From Isochrysis galbana (Eukaryota; Haptophyta; Isochrysidales; Isochrysidaceae), in the NCBI GenBank assembly GCA_018136815.1, contig CM030934.1, positions 1,210,979 through 1,274,978 of the forward strand: a stretch of DNA of 64,000 nucleotides. The letters run 5' to 3'. Positions 11,084-20,800 of this stretch are shown piece by piece. The position numbers were made by a program, and so were the translations under genes. The number at the start of each line of letters is the position of its first letter. The stretch's first letter is position 1. Under the pieces are notes generated by a model that was not told the origin of the DNA, ran no database searches, and saw only the letters and a program-made list of their open reading frames with translations.

Positions 11084-12006
11084 CTCACCGCGCCCGGTCC
11101 TACGCCCTCCGCCTCTCCGATTCGCGTTCCGTGCCCTCCACCCGTCAATTTCAAATGCCCGTCCTTGGCTTCCCCCGTTCCCCCGATGAGCCCGATCTGG
11201 ACCCCCCGCGACGAACCGTGCGCCGCGCTAGCCGCTGGAGTGCGCCTTCGCGACTCGTTCCCAAAGACCAAAGAGGAAACGAGCTTCGCTACGACACTCG
11301 ACAAAAACAAGGGAGGCGAACCGGGGGTGGTGGTGGGTAGGTTCTGCATAGATGCGGGGATGTGTTGTGCTGGTGCGGGCGAGGGGCGCGTGCGCGTGCG
11401 ACCGGCGAAGAAGAGGGGAAGCGGCCCCCGCCCCCGCGCGGCGAGGGGGAGTGCGATTGTGCGATTGCCCTCTTCTTTTCTCCGGTACACTGCGCCCCTA
11501 GCTGCTCCGTCGCGGTTCACTAGCGCTAAACTAAAGCCCGCTTATATTGTTGGCGATCGGAAGAAAATTTCCCCCCGATAGCTCTCGGGGGCCCCCGATG
11601 GCTCCTGAGGGGTAACATGTACAATACTCAAAGTTATAAGGGTAAGGGCTCGAACGTTTCTGCCCTGCGGGCTGTGGGCGGTTGCTCAGCTGTTTCTCAC
11701 CCATCCACCCCCCACCGCCGGCGGCGCGCGCGGGCGGGCGTTTTGTTTTCCGCCCCCTCTTCCCCCCCTCCCCCCCTCCAGCCCCCCCCAGCGTTTCGCT
11801 GGAACGGTGCTGGAGAGAGAGGGCAGACAGAACAGAGAGCGAGCGAGCGAGTGAGTGAGCGAGGGGGGACACCGACCACCTCCTCTCTGCATCGCCAAGC
11901 CCTCCCCACCCTCTTGGCCTCCCCCCCCCCCGTCTCCCCCCCTTTCTTCTCAACCCGCCCCTCTCGGCCTGGCTCCGCGCGCGGCCTGATCAGCCTCACA
12001 CACCTC

Positions 12007-13968
12007 ATGAGGACAGAGTACGACAGCAAGTATTGCGCCGTGGGGCCCTCGCGCTCCACTGGCGGTGCGATGGGCTCAACGCTGCCAGACGCCATCGCGT
12101 TTGGCGGCTGGGTGGCACCAGGCGAGGGAAGGCTGCTGGTGGCAAGTGGCAAGGCGCCGGACAGCGCCATCATATCTGGAGCAAACCGCCACAAGTACCA
12201 CAAGCGCCCTGTCATCCCCTTCATGAATATGCAGCCACCAGAAGTGCTGTTTGCCAAGGACTCTGCAGACGAGGCGCTTGTGCCTCAGGAGCCTGAGCCA
12301 GAGCCAGCTTCCAAGGACGCAGGCGCGCAATCCACTTACCGCGAAGGTGTGGCGCAGACGGATCCGTACACCCCTGATTACATCGTGAAGGAGGGTGAGA
12401 ACCCCGAGCTACTACAGATCGCCAGTATGACATTTGCGAACGGCCAGCTGCCTGCAGGCCTCCGCGAGGTCGAGATGATTGAGCGAGCTCGGCAGAAACG
12501 TGCCTTCGAGGCCTCGCTCCCGCCAATCACTGACGAAGTATCGCTGGCGCTACGACGGAAGATGCTCTCCGAGCAGGAGATGAGGGAGTGGAAGGTTCGT
12601 GAAGTTGAGATGCTCGCCGATCAAGAGGAACGTCTCCAGAAGTTTGATGAGGAGCTGCGTTCGGGTGCTCAGGCACTCGAGTCAGCGTGGGAGGAGCGTG
12701 TCGAGCGCCTGCGGCAAACCAAATTGACTGAGAAGGACGCAGAGATTTCCATCATCCAGCGCCGCAGAATCAAGGCGCTGCGCAAGCTCTCCGAAGCGCG
12801 AAAGATCGCAGAGCTTGATCCCAAGGAGAAGCGCGATATCGTCAGCGAGTATGCGGACCATGGCTCCGAGGTGTATGCACCTCTTGCGCGCCATGGCCGC
12901 TCTCTTACAACAGACAAGCTTGCCAACCAGTACAATGCGCAGCCGGTGCAGCTTGAGACGTATGAGGGCATCCTTGATCTTGAACAGTCTCTCCCTCGCT
13001 CTGCATTCGAGGTATCCATCAGCAAACCAAAGAAGGGCAAGACGGTGGGCCTCAAGTCCAGAGCTGCTCAAAAGCTGCGTGACACACTCGACGAGACAGA
13101 CGCTGCGTTGCGGCTTGCCAAGCAGGCCAAGCCGTCTGAGCACGAGGCACGGGAGGCGATGCTCGCCAACTATCGCGATGCGAAGCCAATTGAGCGTCCG
13201 CCTACTCCGGAGGCCACACCTCAAGAGGGCAGCGACGAGGTGGAAGGAGCCATCTTGTTGCTCCAGCGCTTGCTGCGCGGCCGTGCTGTACAAAACATGA
13301 TGTACCAGGGCAAAGAGCGTCGTCTTGATCTCATTGAAGAACTCAGGTCGGAAGAGGGTGGAGCAGAGGATGCGACTGCGACATTGTCCGAGGTTGGTGC
13401 GGCCGCTGTTGCCGGTGTTGGGGGCTCCATTTTTGGTTCCGTCATCGGGGTGGCTCTCGACACCATGGCCAAGGAGTTGCGAGCGTTCAAGGAGGAGCGG
13501 CGCATCGCCGAATTTGTGGCCGCGGCGGAGAGGGAGCGGCGGACGCGTGAGGCTGAGGAATCCGGGAGACGGGCAGCTGAATTGTCCGCACGCGCTGAAG
13601 CTCAGGAGGGATTCCGCCAGATCATGCGCGTGCATGCGAACTCGGCAGTGAGCTATCTATCCGACATAATGAATGAGGCCGTCATGGAACACTCCTGTGC
13701 TGTCGCCTTGCAGGACGCACAGCGGCGCAAAACAGAACTCGATTCGGGCTTGGAGAAAGGTGGTAACGCGTTGCTTGTTGCGTCGGATCTTGTCGACAAT
13801 CTTGTCTACCCTGAGGTCATCCGGCAATTGGAGCGGCGTGAAGCTGAAGCGGAGGACAAAAAATTTTCCGCGGCTGCGCTGCGCTGCGTCGACGGAGCCG
13901 TCGAGACAGTACAGGAAAGGTTGGGATTCTTGGCGCAGCAAAAGGGAGAGGAACAAGAAGTCGCTTAG
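12007..13968 (+). CDS. CFAP91: CFAP91/MAATS1 cilia- and flagella-associated protein
   Basis: Structural protein at the base of radial spokes in motile axonemes (calmodulin- and spoke-associated complex). Intronless, 653 residues from MRTEYDSKYCAVGPSR; upstream codons are C-rich low complexity, so this ATG is preferred. The diagnostic MAATS1 block is present: YREGVAQTDPYTPDY (near 110-125), then LPAGLREVEMIERARQKRAF, followed by coiled-coil helices rich in Glu, Arg and Lys. A IQ-like stretch ILLLQRLLRGRAVQNMM lies near 415-432, consistent with calmodulin association. The C-terminus is helical. Human CFAP91 is about 767 residues. Together with the dynein-2 chain it implies a motile flagellum. 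Confidence 0.9.
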   Translation: MRTEYDSKYCAVGPSRSTGGAMGSTLPDAIAFGGWVAPGEGRLLVASGKAPDSAIISGANRHKYHKRPVIPFMNMQPPEVLFAKDSADEALVPQEPEPEPASKDAGAQSTYREGVAQTDPYTPDYIVKEGENPELLQIASMTFANGQLPAGLREVEMIERARQKRAFEASLPPITDEVSLALRRKMLSEQEMREWKVREVEMLADQEERLQKFDEELRSGAQALESAWEERVERLRQTKLTEKDAEISIIQRRRIKALRKLSEARKIAELDPKEKRDIVSEYADHGSEVYAPLARHGRSLTTDKLANQYNAQPVQLETYEGILDLEQSLPRSAFEVSISKPKKGKTVGLKSRAAQKLRDTLDETDAALRLAKQAKPSEHEAREAMLANYRDAKPIERPPTPEATPQEGSDEVEGAILLLQRLLRGRAVQNMMYQGKERRLDLIEELRSEEGGAEDATATLSEVGAAAVAGVGGSIFGSVIGVALDTMAKELRAFKEERRIAEFVAAAERERRTREAEESGRRAAELSARAEAQEGFRQIMRVHANSAVSYLSDIMNEAVMEHSCAVALQDAQRRKTELDSGLEKGGNALLVASDLVDNLVYPEVIRQLERREAEAEDKKFSAAALRCVDGAVETVQERLGFLAQQKGEEQEVA

Positions 13969-14653
13969 TATCCCATCACTTCTCGCTAGGCCACTAGCTT
14001 GAGGGTTGAGGCTAATTGGGAGTGCAAGCGAGCACATGCCCTCTTTGTTGTTGGATCGTACCAGCACCTCGCGCTTTCATGCTAGATATTCTTGGGAGTA
14101 CATATGTGGTCATCTGGCGTTCGGGCATGGTCGTAAAATTGTGCGTGGTGGGTGTGCACGTGCTGTTGACAAACCGTTTGAGAGCTTTGTGTTTGCGTGA
14201 ACAAGAGCCCTCCGTCCCAATGCCGTACGTAAGGTACACAAGGCCGACAACACGGTAACCCCCCCCCCCCCCCCCCCCTCGCGCGGCACTCCAATTGCAA
14301 AATGGGAAGTCCGGGGGACGCAGCCCCCCGGGCGATTTTAACAAGTTGTAGTGTAGTAGTGTAGTAAGAGCATCTTCTAACTAATTACTAATTAGAGGAT
14401 CTGTTGCTATGACTATGAGTAGTAGTAGCATACTATTAGTAGAATACAACTTGTCACGGGTGGTTTTGCGTGGTGTGCACCCTAGAACTTATATTGGGAT
14501 GAGGAGGGGGAGAGGGCCGCATGAGTCGAGCCGTGATCTCCCCCCTTCTCTCCTTGTTCCTTGTTCGCTTGTGTGAGTCTCCTACGCAATCCCCCCGTGT
14601 GTGCGTTTGATCTGAGCGTGATACTATTAGTGTGCCCTGTGTGGTCAGTGGCC
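13969..14653. other. Intergenic with poly-C run and A/T-rich inverted motifs
   Basis: Includes a pure C run at 14259-14278 and a GC hairpin around 14308-14332. TAG/TAC-rich sequence at 14340-14450 contains ACTAATTAC-type inverted motifs. No gene was recognised before the recombinase element. Confidence 0.55.
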
Positions 14654-16045
14654 AACTTAGTTTATACTTGGTCGCCATGGAGCGCGCCGCCGCGACTCCC
14701 CTCTCTTTCGGGCCCCCCGCCGAGGGCGCCCCCCCAGAACCCATGGAGCAGTCGCTAACGAAGCGACCGCGTCCGCCCGCGGAGGCCGAGCAGGTGAGTG
14801 CGACTCGCGTCGCGCCACACGGCCCGTGGCCTCGGCCACGCCACTCTCAGCACCTATGCTGGTCCCCCCCATGGGAGACAACAGGTTGTGGACCCCACCC
14901 GGCCCACACCAGACGAGACACAACAATCCTCCAACAGGCATGCCTTATGGCAGAGGCCTCACCCACCCTGGAGACGGCCGCGCCGCCTCGGCGGCGCGGC
15001 CTGAGACCGGGTGGCCCTTATGCCTCCTCTCGGCATCCTTGGGCGGCTGGACGGAAGGAGCAACGGCGGCGCGGCTGGCAGCTCAAGCCCGGGAGAACAC
15101 GACGTCTTACGCCTACGATAGACACTGGACGAGCTTCACCACATGGTGCGAGGAACAGACAGCACCTCAGCCCGCTCCCAGCGACACCGCAGATGGTGGC
15201 CGCTTACTTAGGCTACGTCGCCGAGAGGGGTACGGTGGCGGCGACCAGCTTGCAACCGTACCTCTCAGCCATCAACTCCATGCACGCGGACTTTGGCTTT
15301 GATAAGCCGGCCCAAGGCCACCTTGTAGCGCTCGTGCGCAGAGGTATGGCCCGCTCGCAAGCCCGCGCGCGCACCATCAGCACTCGCATTCCCCTCCCGG
15401 CGGAGGCGATATCACGCATTCTGGCGGGCGCGCAGCGGTCGCTGTCCCTGGCAGACTTGCGAGAGCATCTGGCCATCGCCTTAGCTTACTTGTTCATGGG
15501 CAGACAGGGTTCGACTACGCTACTCGCCACCTCGGGCCTTCGGGCTCGGCGGGCAATTCATGTGGCTGCGCCTCACGGAGAAACAGCGCAAGCACCTAGG
15601 GACTCGCCGAGTGATCCGCATCCCCATTCATCCGCCGCCGTCGCGAGGAATCCCGTCGTAAGTGCCCCTAATCGTCCAACTCGCCCGCCGCTTCCTGGAG
15701 CTCAAAGCGCAACAAGAGTACACACCCTTTCTGTTCCAGCTCGCAGGAGAGCGGCCACCCACCACCGCTCACATGTCCAAGTGGGTAGCCCACACGTTAG
15801 GTAGGTACGACATCGTAGCACCGGCTGGCTTCGCGTACCTAGGGCACTCGCTCCGATCCGGCGCTTCATCGGCGACCGAGACCATCAAGGTTCCCAGGGC
15901 CCGAGCCGACTGGCTCGGAGGTTGGGCGCCTGGCACAACCACTAGAGAGAAGCATTACATTGACCCCACAACAGGCCCGTCGACGGCGGCTTTCGCCCTC
16001 TTCGGTTGGTTGTTGGACCACGCCTATTCCATCGAAGATGTCTAG
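14654..16045 (+). pseudogene. Tyrosine recombinase gene of a palindrome-headed mobile element, decayed
   Basis: Starts with an imperfect terminus palindrome (14654-14672), then GCC and ATGGAGCGCGCC (ATG 14677). Exon 1 ends with a consensus donor at 14793/14794. Frame 3 (about 15040-15165) carries an N-terminal core-binding segment (ARENTTSYAYDRHWTSF). Frame 1 (about 15175-15540) continues with MVAAYLGYVAERGTV and the catalytic-domain Arg in LAYLFMGRQGSTT. Frame 2 (15545-16045) has LGHSLRSGASSAT (His-x-x-Arg) and GGWAPGTTTREKHYID with the tyrosine nucleophile. Two frameshifts and an in-frame TAA at 15659 separate the parts, so this copy is probably inactive. The family fits Crypton- or DIRS-type eukaryotic recombinases; no reverse transcriptase was seen nearby. 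Related 5' exons occur at 37.3, 48.7 and 53.3 kb. Confidence 0.85.
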
Positions 16046-16056
16046 GCGCGCCCAAT

Positions 16057-16058
<2 letters not shown>

Positions 16059-16094
<36 letters not shown>
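16059..16094. repeat. Short (CT)n microsatellite
   Basis: About 17 CT units directly after the recombinase stop codon. Confidence 0.9.
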
Positions 16095-16096
<2 letters not shown>

Positions 16097-16321
16097 TCCG
16101 TCGTACACGACGAGGGGTTCGGATGGCAAATGGCAAATACACCCACACCCATCCGGGATAGAAGCTAGACTCGAGCGAGTGCGAGTGTGAGGTTTCACAG
16201 TAACCCCCGTTCACACCGCACACCGCGCCAGGGGTCTAGACTTCTCTCTCGGCTTTCGCTCTCCCCACCCGACCCACCCATTGTTAGGCTGTGCGTGTGT
16301 GTGCCTTAGGAAGATTTAAGA

Positions 16322-17635
16322 TTATCCTATAGGCAAATACACCCATCCGGGATAGAAGCTAGCGTTAGAAATTGTAGTCTTGTAAGAGGTGTCGTTGTCG
16401 CTTTGGATGGCAGCGAGCGAGACTTGGAAGGCTCGTTCAAAATGCTCGAATGGGCGACCGCGCTGTCCATCAAATGGGGGCGCAAGGGGGTATTTCTTGC
16501 GATCCCAGTCTTTATCCTGTGTAGAGAGCATGAAGGCATCATGAATTGTGCCTTCGCGTTCTTGGGAAAATTCTCCCAAAAGATCATGAGATGACGACGA
16601 AGTGGTGTCGAACGGTGGTTTGCCGAAGTTTGGCAGCTCACAGAAATTTGATCGAATTATAGGCGGGATTGAGAAAGGGGTCGAGCGCCGCGGAAGGATG
16701 GTGAATATCACGCGCGGTACGACCAGTCCTCGCCGAGTACGGCTGTCGGAGCGATGGAGATTGCACCAGATGGCTTCGGCGATCAGTGCATGTTCGCCCG
16801 CGGGATTAAAACAGAATTCCCAGTCGTCGTCTCCCCCAGGATAAAAATAGAATTGCCAGTCGTCGTCGGATGGTGCGGGGAAAAGTCCTCGGCCGGCCAG
16901 TTCCGCGCGGGGGGGTTCCCCTGCGGACGCTTCCTTGCGGGGCGAGGCTCCCACACGGTGCGCGCGCGGGGGGGGTTCCCCCCCTCCTCCCTCCGGAGTT
17001 CCTGTCGGCGTCTGCTGCGCGCGGGGGGGAATTCCTGTTCCCCCTCCGGAGGTCCGGTCGGCGTTTTCTGCGCGCGGGGGGGCGCGCGGGGGGGGTTCCT
17101 GCCCTCCTCCCACCGGAGCTCCTGTCGGCGTATTCTGCGCGCGGGGGGGAATTCCTGTTCCCCCTCCGGAGGTGCGGTCGGCGTGTTTTCCGCGCGGGGG
17201 GGGAATCTTAGATGCTGAGGGATGGATTTTGGGGTCATTCGATGTGGAATTGTGGTTTTGCCACCCTTGAACTGTCGAGTGCGGGCGGTTCTGGCTGTGG
17301 CTGTCACTGAAGTTGTTGGATGATTTGACCATGTGGTCCAGGTCCCACCACTTGGAGGAGCGTGTGGCGCGGTCGGCGGCCGCTGAGTCGAAGAAAAGAT
17401 TTTCAACGAATTTGTCGAGTTTATTCGTTATGGTGTTGTACCCTTGAGCGGCGTCGTCGAGCGCGCTGTGGTTGTAGAAGTTGGGGTGGTCTCTCGGCGG
17501 GGGTACCACGTTAGAAATTGTAGTCTTGTAAGAGGTCTTGTTGGCTAGCATCCCTAGCCACATACACCGGACGAGCCATGCACCAACCGCGCACACCCCC
17601 ATCGCGGGGTAGGGGCTCCGTTGCCGATGAGGCAC
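16322..17635 (-). mobile_element. Gag-like open frame bounded by 28-base direct repeats
   Basis: A 437-codon uninterrupted minus-strand frame spans a segment flanked by identical 28-base direct repeats (16363-16390 and 17509-17536), each encoding TSYKTTISN in the same frame. Near the 3' end of the frame it reads PFDGQRGRPFEHFERAFQVS, which resembles the start of copia/gypsy gag proteins in microalgae. The middle (16890-17215) is a Gly/Pro repeat with GIPPRAQ and GGGEPPPRA units. The 22-base stretch at 16163-16184 recurs at 17685-17706, suggesting an outer insertion boundary too. No polymerase or integrase domain is present, so it is a fragment or non-autonomous element. The gag assignment is inference. 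Confidence 0.5.
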
Positions 17636-17874
17636 GGTCCCTCAGCACTAGGATTAAACTAGGACAACAAGAAAACTCTGACAGCTAGACTCGAGCGAGT
17701 GCGAATACAAGTTACTTTAGCTCTTGAAGATCTATCGGCCGATGCGGTGGTTTTGAGCGGGGAGGCGCACGACGGCGCGGAAGGCGCGCGCGGGGGGGGG
17801 GGGGGGGGGGGGAGGGGGAGGGGCTGAAGGCAGACGGACGAGAGGGATCGGGCGGCCGCCGCTGCTCGAGTGCG

Positions 17875-20800
17875 ATGCGAATGGAGGGGGAGGCCGATGA
17901 TGGTGCTGGCGGGTCCGCCACCCTCGCCATCAGCAGGGACAGGGTGATGAGAGTGTTTGATGCAGTCGAGGCAGCAGAGCTCGACGCCGATGAGTTGTGC
18001 GTGGCGATACGGCGTGTGCCGCCTCTACGCGGTGCTCTTGTCCAGCGATTACAACGAGAGCTGGCCGATGCTGCCGGTGCCCCGCCCGAGTCGCTAGCCG
18101 CCGCCCTCGTTGTCGCCCTCGACGGGTGTGATGTGGCGCAGGCACAACGGTATGCATCCAGGCTGTTGGGCAAGGGTCAGGAAACGGTTACGAATCGCCT
18201 CGACGACGCCCTGCGTGCCTTCAGAATGCCTTCGCCAACGTGTATGGCACTGCTTGGTGCTATCCTTACATTGCGCGATGTCGAATCTCGTGATCCAACT
18301 CGGCTGGGAGCAGAGGCGATTGGGAGCCCTAGACATGAGCTTGCAAAGCACCCTATGGTGATGGAAGGGTCGCAGGCAGTGGAATCCTGTCACGACGCTC
18401 CCGACGGCGAGCTCATTGATATGCCAGATTCGCGTGGGGTAGAAAGCCGGCTTGCACTTGTCTGCAGACTGACAGCGATCGTGTCCGAGGATCTGCGCGC
18501 CACGACGTCTACGGATCGAGCCATGCTAATTGATTGTTGGGAATACTCAGGTCGGGCACCCTTGCCGCCATGGCTCACATCAGGCTCACCCGCTGCTACG
18601 ACTGCGCGCGCGAAGCTTACTTCGCTCGTAGGCGCGCTACGATTGACGGCTACGGCGTTAGCGAGAGCTACACCGTTGGGACTCGTCGAATGGCCTCCAT
18701 CATCGTTGCAAGTTCAACATTCTGGGGATGTTGACGTCAGCATTAGTATTGATCGCGACGCTTTGACTGCCACAAACATAGACGACACTTTTAATGCCCA
18801 ACTCTCTGACAGCATCATTCCTGCAGCGGTTGCATGCATTATTGCTGCACGCTCGTCTCATCTATCACAAACAACCGGAGTAAAGGGGGGACGAGCGTCA
18901 CGCCTAAGAAATGCGTCCGTGCCGATGTCTTTGGAAGCACTCATCGGCTACCTGGCGTCCGACCTAACGGTGTGTCCTCGTTGCGCTGCGGCTGCGCTGC
19001 TTGATATGGTAGCAGCACAGCGGATTGCTACTACAGCCAGTTGGATGTTACATGCTTCGCGTCTTTCCGCGCTCTCGTCCCTTCATCCGTCGGTGCGGTC
19101 CGGCAGGCTTGCCATGTCGCTTTCGGAGTATTTTCTACCGGCTCATCGAGAGTGTGCCAAACAGTTGAACGACCCCGAGATTATGGTTTGCAATCCTGGT
19201 GCTCGGAATTTTCTGCATGGCCAGCATTCTGGGGCCAGTGTCGCGCTGCAAGCACCCTCGTGGGGTGATAGGCGGCTGAAGAAACTCGTTGTCTGGGCTG
19301 CGCTACTCCATGCGGAAGAGGGAGCATGGCACGCATCAGACGACAAACAGATGGCGGCGGACTTTATCTCGCTGTTGGCCGCGGACCCATTTTGTCATTC
19401 GCAAGAAGCGACTGGCCAAGGAGAGGTTGCGCCCTTTATCTCAAGGATTGCACGAACATGGAGTCGCATCTGGGGGAAGAGACGTAGCACGGCTTCAATC
19501 TGCACTGAGACGACTGCACCCGACGGGTCCGGCCATGCATTCCTCGAGCTGGATGAGCTCATTGATTGCGGCTACGGAGGGGCATTAGCTGTGCGCACAG
19601 CAATGCACGCAGTGCGCTGCACTGGTGGCGACATGCCGCTCTCACGTTTGCTTGCGTCTCTTGAGGCTGAAGCCGCGCGAGGTACAGAGGCGGTGTTGAT
19701 CGCTTGTGAGAGGCTGCTCAAGATCTTGTTGAGCTTGCCGCTGCATTTGGACGCAGCCCGAGCCAGCGGTGAGACCCGAGAAGCCTTGCTACAAGCAGAG
19801 CAGGATGCGAGAGGTCTGTGTAATGTGTTGCCGCGGGACCGGTTGACGGCGGCAATGGCATCAGCCCTATTTTCGATTCTTGCCTGCCCTGCGACGTATG
19901 GCAAATGCAGAGCCCATGGGGAGCCTTGCACTTTTCTCGAGTCTCTCCCTCACCTCAACGATGCGCTGGGGGTTGTTGACTCCATCCTGCCCCCTGGGAT
20001 GGAGCTGGAAATCTTAAATGTTGCGCTAACTTCGGCAATGCTAGAGTCGCCCAGAGCTAGTATGGCAGACCCGACCTCTAACGACTATGTTGATACCCGT
20101 AGAGGCGGCTCGATAGGTATTGTGCTTGATGCCGCGTCGTGGCTCGCGACCCGCCTGGACTCGCCATTCCAATACATGCAATGGTTTTCGTGTTGCTTAG
20201 AGCGCACTATTAGATCACACTCCATATCGATGAGGCAGCCGCATGATGCCAGACTGCGCCTGCTGCATTCGGCTGCGGAGCGCGTTCGTTCGGGATGGGA
20301 AGCACCCCATGTGGTGCTGCAACAGTGCGCTGCTGCCACCACCGCATCTTCGAGCCATGGTCGTTCAGCCGATGTCTCAATGAGGTCACTTGCGACCTCG
20401 CTGGTGCAGGCTGCGCTTCGGGCCGGGATCAGGCCACGGCGTTCTATGCATGCCATCCTAGACGATTGTCATGGCGATACCATTCCTCCTTCCTTCAAAC
20501 CACCGGATGCGGAGGTTTTCGAGAGAGAGGAAGAGGCGAAGAGGCTCGAGTGGCTTTTGTCCCTTCAAGCTTGCGGAGATTTAGCACTCAGATCGTGTCT
20601 GCAGACATTGCTCTCTTCTGAATCCGGCGTTGAGCGATGGGATCATTTTGTTCGCCAATCTCTCCACCGCGAGATGCGACTTCTCCTTGCTACTGTCGAT
20701 GGTGCACGAGCACGCCTCCACGCTTGGCGGAGGCTTGCACTTCTTTTGAGCCGACTGTCGCGCTGGCGGCTCCCTGCGCGCGATGTGATACGTACTTTCA

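Noticed and set aside
10928-11581. 217-codon plus frame and 325-codon minus frame at 10.5-11.6 kb
   Set aside because: Both run across the boundaries of a 534-base transposon with clear target duplication and show no motif.
14082-14344. Gly-rich frames around 14.2 kb
   Set aside because: Created by the 20-base C run.
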